DNA of 64,000 bases, taken from the NCBI RefSeq assembly GCF_000421145.1, contig NZ_ATWH01000014.1:62001-126000 (forward strand). Direction: 5' to 3'. A model generated the notes under the pieces. It saw only the letters and a program-made list of their open reading frames with translations, was not told the origin of the DNA and made no database searches. Source of the DNA: Glaciibacter superstes DSM 21135. GTDB taxonomy: Bacteria > Actinomycetota > Actinomycetes > Actinomycetales > Microbacteriaceae. Below are positions 16,915 to 26,441 of the stretch, one piece after another. The position numbers were made by a program, and so were the translations under genes. Position 1 is the first letter of the stretch; each line of letters opens with the position of its first letter.

Positions 16915-17883
16915 TCAGCGCGCGAAGGATGCTGCGAGGCGTCGAAATCCTTCATCCAGCGAAACCGCGGGAGCCCAGTTCAGGTCGGCGCGGGTCTGCC
17001 GCTGGTCGAACCAGTGTGCCGTCGAAAGCTGCTCGGCCAGAAACTGCGTCATGGGCGGCTCGTCGGCACCCGGTCGGATGCGCCACACCGCTTCGATCGC
17101 GGATCCGGCGACCCTGGCGAGCCCGGCCGACACCCGCCAGGCCGGGGCGCGAACACCGGCCGCCGCGCAGATTCCGGCCAGCAATTCTGCCACCGGCCGC
17201 GGCTCACCATTGGTGACCACGTACGAGCGCCCGTGCACATGGTCGACTCGCTCAAGCGCTGCGGCGATGGCGGATGCCGCGTTGTCGATGTAGGTCGTAT
17301 CGATGAGCGCGGCCCCGTGGCCGAGTAGCGGCAGGCGTCCGGAGCGAGCCCGGTCGACGATGCGAGCCACGAGCTGGGTGTCTCCTGGACCCCAGACCAG
17401 GTGCGGCCGCACGGCGACGACCCTGAGCCGCGGCGAGTCCGCGTCGAGCGCGAGGAGTTCGGCCTCGGCCTTCGTGCGCGCATAGTCTCCCCTGGCAAGG
17501 CCGGGATCTGCCACAGCGGCGCCCTCCCCAACAATGGATGCCCCGGCGTGAGCCACCGACGGCGAGGAGACGTAGACGAGGCGGCGCACGCCGGCATCCG
17601 TTGCCGCATCGATCACCGCTCGTGTGCCACCGACGTTCACGAGGTCGAACTCCGCCGGGTCGCCGGCCAGCGACACTTTCGCGGCGAGGTGCACGATCGC
17701 ATCCATGCCAAGGGCGGCGCGAGCCACGGCCGCGCGGTCGGTCACCGACCCGAGCGAATCTGTGGCTCCGGGAACCCCCGACGGCCGCCGCTGGAACGTG
17801 CGTACCTCGTGGCCGGCCGCCACCACTGCCTCGGCAACGGAACGCCCCAGGAGGCCGCTCGCACCGGTGACCAGCACTCTCAT
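16915..17883 (-). CDS. oleD: OleD-like NAD(P)-dependent 3-beta-HSD/epimerase-type dehydrogenase
   Basis: An extended SDR with N-terminal nucleotide-binding motif VLVTGASGLLGR, HLAAKVS, substrate-loop YARTKAEAE (Tyr and Lys of YxxxK) and VRPHLVWGPGDT. It follows oleA and oleBC on the same strand, so it is assigned as OleD, which reduces the 2-alkyl-3-ketoacid made by OleA to the 3-hydroxyacid. Start: ATG 17883 after GAGGG. The 66-bp gap to oleBC consists mainly of a 14-bp tandem repeat. Confidence 0.88.
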   Translation of the reverse strand: MRVLVTGASGLLGRSVAEAVVAAGHEVRTFQRRPSGVPGATDSLGSVTDRAAVARAALGMDAIVHLAAKVSLAGDPAEFDLVNVGGTRAVIDAATDAGVRRLVYVSSPSVAHAGASIVGEGAAVADPGLARGDYARTKAEAELLALDADSPRLRVVAVRPHLVWGPGDTQLVARIVDRARSGRLPLLGHGAALIDTTYIDNAASAIAAALERVDHVHGRSYVVTNGEPRPVAELLAGICAAAGVRAPAWRVSAGLARVAGSAIEAVWRIRPGADEPPMTQFLAEQLSTAHWFDQRQTRADLNWAPAVSLDEGFRRLAASFAR

Positions 17884-17892
17884 GCCGCTGCC

Positions 17893-17948
17893 CTCGCGCC
17901 TCTGGCCTCGCGCCTCTGGCCTCACGCCTCTGGCCTCACGCCTCTGGC
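17893..17948. repeat. 14-bp tandem repeat, four copies, between oleBC and oleD
   Basis: CTCRCGCCTCTGGC occurs at 17893-17906, 17907-17920, 17921-17934 and 17935-17948; a fifth partial copy runs into the oleBC stop. Copies 1-2 have G and copies 3-4 have A at one site. The array fills the gap before the oleD ribosome site, so copy number would change the intercistronic distance. Confidence 0.92.
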
Positions 17949-17949
17949 C

Positions 17950-20742
17950 TCACGGCCGAATCATCCGTCCGCCGGAGAGAATTCCCCCGGCCCAGCCGGC
18001 CAGGCGGGTGCGGTCGATCTTCGAATTGTGACGGATGTCTGTCGGCAATCGTGGCACGACGAGAACCGCAGCGATCGGGTGCCGGACTGCTCCCCGCACG
18101 ACGCTGGCGAGGTCGGCAGAGGCGAGGCTCGCAGTGGCAAATCTGGCAGTGGCAAATCTGGCGCGACGCTCGCGCGGTGTGGTTTCGACGATTGCCACCA
18201 CCTGTTGCGTTCCAACCGGGCCGACCCCGACGATAGCGGCGCGCTCAATACCGCCCACGGCTTCGATCTGTTGTTCTAAACCGACCGGCGTGACGACGCC
18301 GTCAGGGCTCGTGATCACGTGGGGCAGGCGGCCTTCCACCCACAATCGGCCCACGTCGTCGAGGTGGCCGACATCGCCGGTGCGATGCCACCGCTGACCG
18401 GGCGCCGTACCCCGCGCTGATTCCCGGTTGGTGAGCCACAAGCGGTCATAATGGTCTTTCAGGTGCGGTGCAGAGACCACGATCTCCCCGGTGACGTGGG
18501 GAACCTCGTCAGGCCGACCGGTTGCCTCACCGTTCTCATCGAGCGCGCTGATGCGCACTCGAGTCGTGGCGGCGGGAACGCCGACGCAGACTCCGCCCGG
18601 GTCGGTGCTGTCCGGGTCAGTGCTGTCCGGGTCAGTGCGAGCATGGCTGGATTTGTCGGCACCGAGCGCCGCCCGAATCCCGTCGAGGGTGATATCTGTC
18701 ATGAGCAGACCCTCGGTCATCCCGTACGGGGTGTGGGCGGTGGCGCCCGGCATCAGCGCTGCGGCCTCACCGAGGAGCCGTTCTGACACCGGCGCCCCGG
18801 CAGAGAGAAAGGTCTGCACGCCGGCCAGGGCACGCCGATCCGCTGTCGTCAGTGACACGGATGTCGCGACCACGTTCGTGAGTGCGGCCGGAGAGAGGAA
18901 AACGACTGTGGCGTTCACAGCCAGGGCCGCCTGCGCGACGGATGCCGCGGTCAGCGTTCGCGGACTGGTCACGTCCATGTCTGGGGTCACCGACGTTGCG
19001 CCGAGTGCGGGCCCGAGGAGCGCGAAGGGTGCGAACCCCGCGACCAGCCCGGTGCCGACCCCGATTCCGTACTGCACGGCGAGCGCGTCACGCAGCGCCG
19101 ACAGTTGCGCATGGGTGTACGCGACGCCCTTTGCCGGTCCGGTAGACCCTGAGGTGAAGAGGATGGCGGCGATCTCGTCGACATCGGGGCGAGCAGGAAG
19201 CGCCTCATCGAACGACCTGCCGAGCCCGGCAATATCGCCGAGCGTAAATGAGACGCCGAGCGCGCTGGCGAGCGGGGGCGACAGGCGCACCGTTGAGATC
19301 TTCTGACCAGGCCAGCCCAGCGCGCGAGCGGCGAGCAGACCAGGCAGCGCGCCGATGACGTGGTCTGGGCGGGCGCCACGCACTGCCCTGGTCAGCCCAC
19401 GAAGTCCGAGTCCGGCATCGGCGACGACAACGACCGCTCCGATTCGCAGGCACGCGTAGAGAACCGCGGTCAGATCGGCACCCGGTGGCACGAGCAGCGA
19501 TACGCGGTCGCCCCGCTTCACGCCGATGCCGATGAGACCCGCCGCGATCTCACGCACGCGCCTCGACAGCAGCCGCCAGCTGACCACGCGAGGCCGTCGA
19601 CCACCTGGGGGAGCCATCTCGATGAGCGCCGTTCCAGAGTTGTCCTGCAGCTCTTCGAGGTAGTGCCAGAGCGGGAGGCGCGGCACTTCTGTTTCGACGG
19701 TCTCGGCGGTCTCGGTAGTCCCGGCGGTCTCAGCCAGCGACGCACGCTCGCCCACGCGCTCACCCAGCCAGCCCAGCACCACCGGCGGGTAGTCGACGTC
19801 TTCGGCAATCAAGTGCCCGGCGCCCTCGAAGCGGTGCACGTCGGCTTGGGGCAGCCGATCGACCAGGTCATCGAGGTAGCGATCGCTGAAGATCGGGTCG
19901 CGTGGGCCCCAGAGCAGCAGCGCGGGAACGGCGAGGGTTCGAGCGCTCTCGGCGATCCGATCGAGTTCCGGTGCGCTCTCGTGCGCTGAATCGACGGGGA
20001 TGTCGGCGACGAACGCGCCGATTCCGCCGCGCCGCGCCGCGCCGCGATACGGAGCGCGAAACCCGTTCCTGACTTCAGTCGAAAGCGACGGATGCGCCAG
20101 GGCGAGTGTCGTCTCAAGGAACGCCGGCGTGCTGACGGTTGCCGGGCCGAGCACTCCGCCCCGCAGCGCCAGTCGGAGCGCCGCAGGAATCGGGCTGCCC
20201 TCCGGCTGGTGCACGGCCGTGTTGAGCAGCATGACGCCCGCGAGCAGTGGTGCATGATCGACGGCCCAGCCAAGCGACACGACTCCGCCCCAATCGTGTC
20301 CGAGGGTGATGACGGGGCCGCTTAGATCGATGGCGTCGGTGAAGTCCGTGAGGTCGCGCACGCGCGTCGCGAGAGACCGCGGGGTGCCGGTGCGTTCGGA
20401 GAACCCCATCTCGAGCTGATCGACGGCGATCACCCGCCACGCCGCAGCTTCCGTTCTCGCATCAGCTGTAGCATCCGTCGCCGCAGTCAGTAGGCGGCGC
20501 CACAGGTACGACCAGGTGGGGTTGCCGTGCACGCACAGGATCGTGCCGGTCGGTCGAACGCCGCGCCGCTCGAGTTCAGCGCCGTTGTCGAGTACGTGCC
20601 AGGTGCGTGTGACACCGGTCGCACTGCTGCGCTCCGGCACCTCCACCAGTCGCGAGAACGCCGGATCGAGTCCGGCGAGCCCGGCGAGCGGGAGTGTGGC
20701 GGCAGCGGGCGTGCTGGCCGTGCGCGGGAGGCGGGAGGTCAC
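17950..20742 (-). CDS. oleBC: OleBC fusion: alpha/beta-hydrolase plus AMP-binding beta-lactone synthetase
   Basis: The 930-residue protein joins two enzymes of long-chain olefin synthesis. Residues 1 to about 335 are OleB, a haloalkane-dehalogenase-like hydrolase with HGNPTWSYLW and nucleophile Asp150 in LGHDWGG; it decarboxylates the beta-lactone. Residues from about 360 are OleC, an ANL-fold synthetase with the P-loop ILFTSGSTGPAKGV near residue 530; it forms the beta-lactone. Such fusions are known from Micrococcus. An in-frame duplication encodes DPDSTDPDSTDPG in OleC. The GTG start overlaps the oleA stop (GTGA). Confidence 0.92.
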   Translation of the reverse strand: MTSRLPRTASTPAAATLPLAGLAGLDPAFSRLVEVPERSSATGVTRTWHVLDNGAELERRGVRPTGTILCVHGNPTWSYLWRRLLTAATDATADARTEAAAWRVIAVDQLEMGFSERTGTPRSLATRVRDLTDFTDAIDLSGPVITLGHDWGGVVSLGWAVDHAPLLAGVMLLNTAVHQPEGSPIPAALRLALRGGVLGPATVSTPAFLETTLALAHPSLSTEVRNGFRAPYRGAARRGGIGAFVADIPVDSAHESAPELDRIAESARTLAVPALLLWGPRDPIFSDRYLDDLVDRLPQADVHRFEGAGHLIAEDVDYPPVVLGWLGERVGERASLAETAGTTETAETVETEVPRLPLWHYLEELQDNSGTALIEMAPPGGRRPRVVSWRLLSRRVREIAAGLIGIGVKRGDRVSLLVPPGADLTAVLYACLRIGAVVVVADAGLGLRGLTRAVRGARPDHVIGALPGLLAARALGWPGQKISTVRLSPPLASALGVSFTLGDIAGLGRSFDEALPARPDVDEIAAILFTSGSTGPAKGVAYTHAQLSALRDALAVQYGIGVGTGLVAGFAPFALLGPALGATSVTPDMDVTSPRTLTAASVAQAALAVNATVVFLSPAALTNVVATSVSLTTADRRALAGVQTFLSAGAPVSERLLGEAAALMPGATAHTPYGMTEGLLMTDITLDGIRAALGADKSSHARTDPDSTDPDSTDPGGVCVGVPAATTRVRISALDENGEATGRPDEVPHVTGEIVVSAPHLKDHYDRLWLTNRESARGTAPGQRWHRTGDVGHLDDVGRLWVEGRLPHVITSPDGVVTPVGLEQQIEAVGGIERAAIVGVGPVGTQQVVAIVETTPRERRARFATARFATASLASADLASVVRGAVRHPIAAVLVVPRLPTDIRHNSKIDRTRLAGWAGGILSGGRMIRP

Positions 20743-21761
20743 CAGGCGATTTCCATCATGGCCGTGTTGAGGCCGGAGCCCACGCCCATCAACAGCACGC
20801 GGTCGCCCTTCTTCAGGCTCTTCGCCTCGTCGGCAAGGGTGATCGGGATCGACGCCGGACCGACGTTGCCGAACTTCGGATAGGTGAGCGGAACTCGCGA
20901 ACGGTCCATGTGCGTCGCCTTCAGGATGGCATTGGTGTGCACGTCGGAGACCTGATGCAAGATGTAGCGGTCCATGTTCGACCAGTCCCAGTCGCGTTTC
21001 GCTTCTGTCCAGGCCGAGACGACGAGTTGCATGCCGCCTTTCAGGAGGGCCTTCGCGTCAGTGAACATACCGTCGACGCTGCCGACGCAGAGGGCGTTGA
21101 ACTCGGTGGCCGCGCGGGTGACGCCGCCCAGCATCCGATGGGCGGACGGATGCGCGTCGGCACGGCCCAGCACGGCCGCCGCCGCCCCGGAGCCCAGCGT
21201 GAGGCTGGCGAACTCGCTCATGAAGTCCTTGCGACCGATCTCACCATTGCTCAGGCGTTCGATCGTGTTGACCTGGATGTCGTCGGCGTCTTCTCCGTCG
21301 ATGACCACCGCGTAATCGATCTGGCCGGAGTCGATGAGTTGACCGGCCAGGGTCATGCCGTTGACGAAGCCGAGGCAGGCGTTGGCGATATCGAAGTTGG
21401 TGGCAGACGACGGAAGGCCGAGGCCGTGGTGAATACGCACCGCCACGGAGGGTTCCAGATGTTTGCGGGTCACCGACGTGTTGATCAGCAGTCCGACCTG
21501 GCCGGGCTCGACTCCCGCCTCGTGCAAGGCCCTCTTTCCGGCCGATACCGCTGCGTCGTCGAATTTCTGGCCGTCGTCCCAGTTGCGGCGCTCGTGCACT
21601 CCAGCCACTCGCTGGAGCAGTCCCTGCGGAAGCCTGAGCCGTTTGAGCACCGGAGCCAGCTGCTGGTCGATCTCGTGCGATGTCGTGATGCGGGGAGCGA
21701 TGGTGCTCGCGACCGCGAGCAGCGCAACGTTATTGTGCCTCGTCGTGGCGTTTCCGTTCAA
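20739..21761 (-). CDS. oleA: OleA thiolase-fold condensing enzyme
   Basis: This 340-residue protein resembles ketoacyl-ACP synthase III. Cys129 in NFDIANACLGF is the nucleophile and Glu103 in RKHLEPS matches the catalytic base of OleA. DRYILHQVSDVHTNAIL supplies the His and TYPKFGNVGPASIPI the Asn region. OleA condenses two fatty acyl-CoAs head to head, the first step of long-chain olefin formation. The TTG start is chosen because GGGGG precedes it by 5 nt. It heads the oleA-oleBC-oleD operon. Confidence 0.92.
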   Translation of the reverse strand: MNGNATTRHNNVALLAVASTIAPRITTSHEIDQQLAPVLKRLRLPQGLLQRVAGVHERRNWDDGQKFDDAAVSAGKRALHEAGVEPGQVGLLINTSVTRKHLEPSVAVRIHHGLGLPSSATNFDIANACLGFVNGMTLAGQLIDSGQIDYAVVIDGEDADDIQVNTIERLSNGEIGRKDFMSEFASLTLGSGAAAAVLGRADAHPSAHRMLGGVTRAATEFNALCVGSVDGMFTDAKALLKGGMQLVVSAWTEAKRDWDWSNMDRYILHQVSDVHTNAILKATHMDRSRVPLTYPKFGNVGPASIPITLADEAKSLKKGDRVLLMGVGSGLNTAMMEIAW

Positions 21762-21853
21762 CGGAACCCCCTGTCGAATTATGCGGGCTGTGAGGATGCC
21801 CCACCCTTGATTATCCGCCTTAGGACGCTGGGTATTGTCCGAACGGGAACTTG

Positions 21854-21871
21854 TGATGTAATGTTACATCA
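21854..21871. promoter_or_regulatory. Palindrome over the vapB -10 and start
   Basis: TGATGTAA-TG-TTACATCA is a perfect 8-bp inverted repeat that ends on the first base of the vapB ATG. It contains TAATGT (21859-21864), exactly 6 nt before the ATG, the probable leaderless -10. VapBC binding here would shut its own promoter. Confidence 0.7.
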
Positions 21872-22149
21872 TGAAACGCACGCAGATCTCGCTGACGGAT
21901 GACGAGCGACGAGCGCTGGATGCAGCGTCGGCCCACTCCGGACGCTCGATGTCCTCGCTCATCCGCACTGCCGTGCAGAGTGTCTATGGCGTCGAACGCT
22001 CCGCCGATGACGACCTGACCGCCATGCGCGCCGCGTTCGGGTCGTGGGAGGAGCGGGAGCAGGGCGGGAGCGCCTGGGTCGACCAGCTGCGCTCGGGATC
22101 GCGCCTGCCCGGTTCCGAGCCGGCGGAAGGTTCGAGCCGCAACTCGTGA
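21871..22149 (+). CDS. vapB: VapB-type ribbon-helix-helix antitoxin
   Basis: This 92-residue protein opens with a ribbon-helix-helix (MKRTQISLTDDERRALDAASAHSGRSMSSLIRTAVQSVYG). The acidic, Trp-containing C terminus (DDLTAMRAAFGSWEEREQG) is expected to bind the toxin, and the tail is Ser/Gly rich. The stop overlaps the toxin start (GTGA). It probably autoregulates through the palindrome at its start codon. Confidence 0.85.
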   Translation: MKRTQISLTDDERRALDAASAHSGRSMSSLIRTAVQSVYGVERSADDDLTAMRAAFGSWEEREQGGSAWVDQLRSGSRLPGSEPAEGSSRNS

Positions 22150-22535
22150 GCGCGACATCACCGGCGTTCGTCGACACATCGGTGCTGATCGACTACTTGC
22201 GCGGCCACCGGGGCGCTGCCGAGACTCTTGAGCGGGAACGACTCGCTGCGCCGCTTCACTCCAGCGAAATGACGCGGCTCGAGGTTCTCGCCGGAATGCG
22301 GGCGGGCGAAGAGAAGGCAACCCGGCTGCTGCTGTCGACCCTCGTCTGGCACCTCGTTGACGCGGATGTTGCGGAGGAGGCCGGCGCGTTGGGCAGGAGA
22401 TGGCTCCCCAGCCGTCGCGGCATCGACGGCGCCGACCTTGCCATCGCGGCCACAACCATCCGTACCGGGGCTCGGCTGCTCACTCTCAACGTCAAACACT
22501 TCCCCATGTTTCCGGGCCTCCGCGCCCCCTACTGA
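22146..22535 (+). CDS. vapC: VapC-type PIN-domain ribonuclease toxin
   Basis: The 129-residue PIN protein shows the acidic metal sites in order: FVDTSVLIDYLRG (Asp), TRLEVLAGM (Glu) and GIDGADLAIAATT (Asp), followed by LLTLNVKHFPMFPGL. VapC toxins cleave tRNA or rRNA. GTG 22146 is chosen because it overlaps the antitoxin stop by 4 bp; a longer frame starting inside vapB is rejected. The module looks intact. Confidence 0.88.
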   Translation: MSATSPAFVDTSVLIDYLRGHRGAAETLERERLAAPLHSSEMTRLEVLAGMRAGEEKATRLLLSTLVWHLVDADVAEEAGALGRRWLPSRRGIDGADLAIAATTIRTGARLLTLNVKHFPMFPGLRAPY

Positions 22536-22564
22536 TTCAAGGAATGCGCTCAGATCACGTCGCC

Positions 22565-25500
22565 TTAAATCACGTCGTCGGAGAGGGTGCTCGGGTTGCC
22601 GAAGCGGTGAGCGGTGATCGAGATCGCCTGCTCCCGCAGGAACGGCAGCACCTCGACCCGCCCGGCTTGCGTGACGGGGTGTGAGTACACCGCGATATCA
22701 GGGCTTCCGCCGAGCGCCGTGGCGAGAGCGGATGCCGCTGCCGCCGCGCCGGCGAACCGGTCTCCACCGACAATGCGCACCCTGCTGGTCGTGATTCTGC
22801 CCAGAGCGGCACCCTTCAACCACTCCGCGTCGCTCTCGACGGTGACCGGGATCTCCCGCTCATCGAGGAGGTTCCGAACAGCGGGCGGCACCGGCACAGC
22901 GCTCGACACCACAAATCGTGATTTCGACAGCGTCGCCGCCACGATCACGCGCAACAGGTGCGACAGCGTGCCGTCTTCGGTGAGTCGCACCGTGACCGGC
23001 AACGACCGGTAGCGGAAGACATTGCGCTCAAGGCCGAGGGCCGAGACGTCTCTCACCGCACCGAACTCGTCGTTCCAGGCGATCGCGTCACTGAGCGCTG
23101 ACCGACGAAGGATGTCAAAGTCGGCGTACTCGAGCGACGGTTGTGATGCCTCGATCAGGTCTGTCACGCTCTGTTCGAGCCCGCGCAGGTGGAGGGTTGC
23201 GCTGTTCTTACCCGGATCGGTGACCCAGTTGCCGAGGCCGAACAGGTAGTTCGGGCCACCGGCCTTGGTTCCCGCACCCACAGACGAGCGCTTCCAGCCG
23301 CCGAACGGCTGCCGTCGCACGATGGCCCCTGTGATACCGCGGTTCACGTAGAGGTTGCCGGCTTCAACAGAGCCGAGCCACTCGTCGAGTTCGTCTGCGT
23401 CGAGGGAGTGCAGGCCGGCGGTGAGCCCATAGTCGACCGCGTTCTGGAACCGGATGGCTTCCTCCAGGTTGCGGGCGTGCATGACCCCGAGCACCGGGCC
23501 GAAGAACTCGGTGAGGTGGAAGTACGAGCCGGGAGCGACACCGGTGCGGATGCCTGGCGACCACAGCTTGCCGCTCTCATCGAGCTGCCTGGGTTCAACG
23601 AGCCAGCTCTCCTGGGCGCCGAGTGTGGTCAGCGCGTGCAGCAGCTTGCCGTTCGCGGGCTCGATGATCGGGCCCATCTGGCTCGCTGGATCGGCGGGGT
23701 AGCCGACCTGAAGCGAGGTCGCGGCATCCGTCAGCTGGCGCAGGAACCGTTCCGACTTGGCGACGGAGCCGACCAGGATGACCAGGCTCGCGGCTGAGCA
23801 CTTCTGGCCGGCGTGGCCGAACGCGCTCTTGATCACGTCGGCGGCGGCGAGGTCGATGTCGGCGCTCGGTGTGACGATGATCGCGTTCTTGCCGCTGGTC
23901 TCCGCCAGGAGCGGAAGGTCTTGCCGGAAGCTGCGAAACAGTTGCGCCGTCTCGTAAGCGCCGGTCAGGATGACCCGGTCGACCGACGGATGCGAGATGA
24001 GTCGCGTGCCGAGATCGCGGTCGGCGAGATCGACGAGGGCCAGCAGTTCACGGGGTATCCCCGCCTCCCAGAGTGCTTCGACCATGATGGCGCCGGTGCG
24101 CTGCGCGAGCTTGGCCGGTTTGATGATGACGCCGGCGCCGGCCGCGAGCGATGCGAGTACACCGCCGGCCGGGATGGCGACCGGGAAGTTCCACGGCGGG
24201 GTGACGACAACGAGCTTCGGCGGTACGAAGATGGCGCCCTGCACGGAGTCGAGGTCTTTGGCGCGCTCGGCGTAGTAGTGCGCGAAGTCGATCGCCTCGC
24301 TCACCTCTGGATCTGCCTCCGCGATGGTCTTGCCGGTCTCGGCCGCCATCACTTCGATCAACCGATCGCGGTTTGCCGCCAGCGCGAGGCCTGCGCGATG
24401 CAGCACCGCGGCGCGCTCGGCACCGGTCTTCTGACCCCACTCGTTGCCGCTGCGTGCGACGGTGTCGACGACGCGGTCGAGAATGCCCGCGTCGTCGATT
24501 CGGGCAGAGGCGACCGTGTTGACGCCGAGCTGTGACTGAGCGACACGGCCAAGAATGCGTCGGCCCCAGGCACGGTTCGCCGGCAGCGCCGGGTCGGTGT
24601 CCGGCTCATTGTCGAAGCCGGACAGAACAACGGATGCTTCTGGCAGCCGGGGCCGCGTGGTCTGTTCGAGATCATCCGATTCGTTCGCGGGCGCCTCGTC
24701 ACGCGACCCTGAACCGCGGCGGATGCCGAGCACCAAGGCCGTCAAGTGCGGATCATCATCTTCCGCGGCATCCTGAACCGGCTCTGGGCGGGCTGAATTC
24801 CGCGGCGTCGTGACGGCCGACTGCAACTCGGAGGCGGCGGAGCGGTCCTGCGTGCGGTTCGGGGCGGGCACGGTGATGCTGGATGAGTCGAGGGCTTCAA
24901 GGGACGCGAGGAAACGCTGCTTCTCGCGGGCGAACAGCGCGGGGGAGCTGGTCAGTTCGAACACCGCAGACATGAAGTTCTCCTGGCTGGCGTTCTCCTC
25001 GAGGCGACGGATCAGGTAACTGATCGCGACGTCGAACTCGGCAGGGTTCACGACCGGCGTGTAGAGCAGAAGTCGGCCGACGTCTTTCTTGACCGCCTCT
25101 GCCTGGCCGGTGGCCATACCGAGGAGCATCTCGAAGTCGACCCGATCGTTGACGCCGCGCTTCTTCGCGAGGAGGTGCGCGTATGCCACGTCGAACAGGT
25201 TGTGGCCGGCGACGCCGATCTTCACGGCATCCGTGTTCGCCGGGGTGAACGCCCAGTTCAGCACCCGCTTGTAGTTCGTGTCGCTCTCCTGTTTGGTGGG
25301 GTAGGTGGCGAGCGGCCACCCGTGCACGGCGGAGTCGACGTGCTCCATGGCGAGGTTCGCGCCCTTGACGACGCGCACCTTGATCGGCGCGCCACCGGTC
25401 GCCCGACGCTCCTGTGCCCAGCGGGTAAGTCCCTGCAGGGCGCCGAGCGCGTCTGGCAGGTAGGCCTGGAGCACGATTCCGGCCTCGAGGTTCTCGAGCC

Positions 25501-26254
25501 CCGGCTGGTCGAGAATGCGCTCGAAGACCGCGACGGTGAGGTCGAGGTCGCGGTACTCCTCCATGTCGAGGTTGATGAACCTCGACGTCGGGCTCGCGGC
25601 GGCCAGCCGGAACAGCGGGGTCAGACGTTCAACAACCCGGTCGACGGCCTCGTCGAACGACCACATCGAGAGCTGGCTGGCGACCCCGGAGACCTTGATC
25701 GACACGTAGTCGACGTCGTCACGTTCGAGCAGGGCGCGGGTTCCCTCGAGGCGGCGGAGTGCCTCCTTCTCGCCGAGAACGGCCTCGCCGAGCAGGTTGA
25801 TGTTCAGCCGGTTGCCCGACTCCGCCAGGTGCGCAAGCGCCGGTCCGAGCTTGGCCGGTGTGGCGTCGACGACGAGGTGGCCGACCATCTGGCGGAGCAC
25901 CCTGCGAGCCACCGGGATGACCACCCAGGGGATGACCGGGCCGAGCACGCCGCCAAGCCAGATCGCCCCGCGCATGTACCAGGGCAGGAAGGCCGGCACC
26001 AGTTTGGCGACCTTCTGCAGGTTGTAACCGGCGACCATCACGTCTTCCGGTCGCATGACGCCATCGACGAATCCGACCGTGAAGTCAAGACCGTTCGGGT
26101 CTTTCAGCACGCCGGCGAGGCGTTCTGCGGCGGCATCCGCCGGAATCTCCTGGCTCTGTGCTAGCCATTTGCGCACGAGGGCGATGACTTCTGCGCTGAA
26201 ATCTTCTGTCGGCGCGGCACCGGCCTGGAGGTCGGGGGTGAGGGGGTTGGTCAT
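22565..26254 (-). CDS. putA: Bifunctional proline dehydrogenase / pyrroline-5-carboxylate dehydrogenase
   Basis: The 1229-residue enzyme oxidises proline to glutamate. Residues about 60-460 form the FAD-dependent proline dehydrogenase barrel (VKVRVVKGANLAMEH-type core, YPTKQESDTNYKRVL, NLFDVAYAHLL). Residues about 560-1050 form an aldehyde dehydrogenase with VVTPPWNFPVAIPAGG, LLAETSGKNAIIV (Glu) and GHAGQKCSAASLV (nucleophile Cys near 819). The N-terminal DNA-binding domain of enterobacterial PutA is absent, so it should not repress its own gene. ATG 26254 is preferred (TACCCT-N7-ATG); GTG 26260 is possible. It diverges from a LysR regulator. Confidence 0.93.
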   Translation of the reverse strand: MTNPLTPDLQAGAAPTEDFSAEVIALVRKWLAQSQEIPADAAAERLAGVLKDPNGLDFTVGFVDGVMRPEDVMVAGYNLQKVAKLVPAFLPWYMRGAIWLGGVLGPVIPWVVIPVARRVLRQMVGHLVVDATPAKLGPALAHLAESGNRLNINLLGEAVLGEKEALRRLEGTRALLERDDVDYVSIKVSGVASQLSMWSFDEAVDRVVERLTPLFRLAAASPTSRFINLDMEEYRDLDLTVAVFERILDQPGLENLEAGIVLQAYLPDALGALQGLTRWAQERRATGGAPIKVRVVKGANLAMEHVDSAVHGWPLATYPTKQESDTNYKRVLNWAFTPANTDAVKIGVAGHNLFDVAYAHLLAKKRGVNDRVDFEMLLGMATGQAEAVKKDVGRLLLYTPVVNPAEFDVAISYLIRRLEENASQENFMSAVFELTSSPALFAREKQRFLASLEALDSSSITVPAPNRTQDRSAASELQSAVTTPRNSARPEPVQDAAEDDDPHLTALVLGIRRGSGSRDEAPANESDDLEQTTRPRLPEASVVLSGFDNEPDTDPALPANRAWGRRILGRVAQSQLGVNTVASARIDDAGILDRVVDTVARSGNEWGQKTGAERAAVLHRAGLALAANRDRLIEVMAAETGKTIAEADPEVSEAIDFAHYYAERAKDLDSVQGAIFVPPKLVVVTPPWNFPVAIPAGGVLASLAAGAGVIIKPAKLAQRTGAIMVEALWEAGIPRELLALVDLADRDLGTRLISHPSVDRVILTGAYETAQLFRSFRQDLPLLAETSGKNAIIVTPSADIDLAAADVIKSAFGHAGQKCSAASLVILVGSVAKSERFLRQLTDAATSLQVGYPADPASQMGPIIEPANGKLLHALTTLGAQESWLVEPRQLDESGKLWSPGIRTGVAPGSYFHLTEFFGPVLGVMHARNLEEAIRFQNAVDYGLTAGLHSLDADELDEWLGSVEAGNLYVNRGITGAIVRRQPFGGWKRSSVGAGTKAGGPNYLFGLGNWVTDPGKNSATLHLRGLEQSVTDLIEASQPSLEYADFDILRRSALSDAIAWNDEFGAVRDVSALGLERNVFRYRSLPVTVRLTEDGTLSHLLRVIVAATLSKSRFVVSSAVPVPPAVRNLLDEREIPVTVESDAEWLKGAALGRITTSRVRIVGGDRFAGAAAAASALATALGGSPDIAVYSHPVTQAGRVEVLPFLREQAISITAHRFGNPSTLSDDVI

Positions 26255-26441
26255 GGTCACGAGGGTAGTCTTCCGTTCGCTCTGGCTCCTGAATTCAACG
26301 CAGCCAGTACCATTTGGAGGAGGAATCCACTCTCAGTGTGCAGTCTGCAGTTCGTTAGCAAAAGCGATTCTTTCTGAAGGATATTGATTAGAGTTGCTGA
26401 TGTATCAAGTGGCGAGGCACGGCGCGAGGACGGGTGAACGG

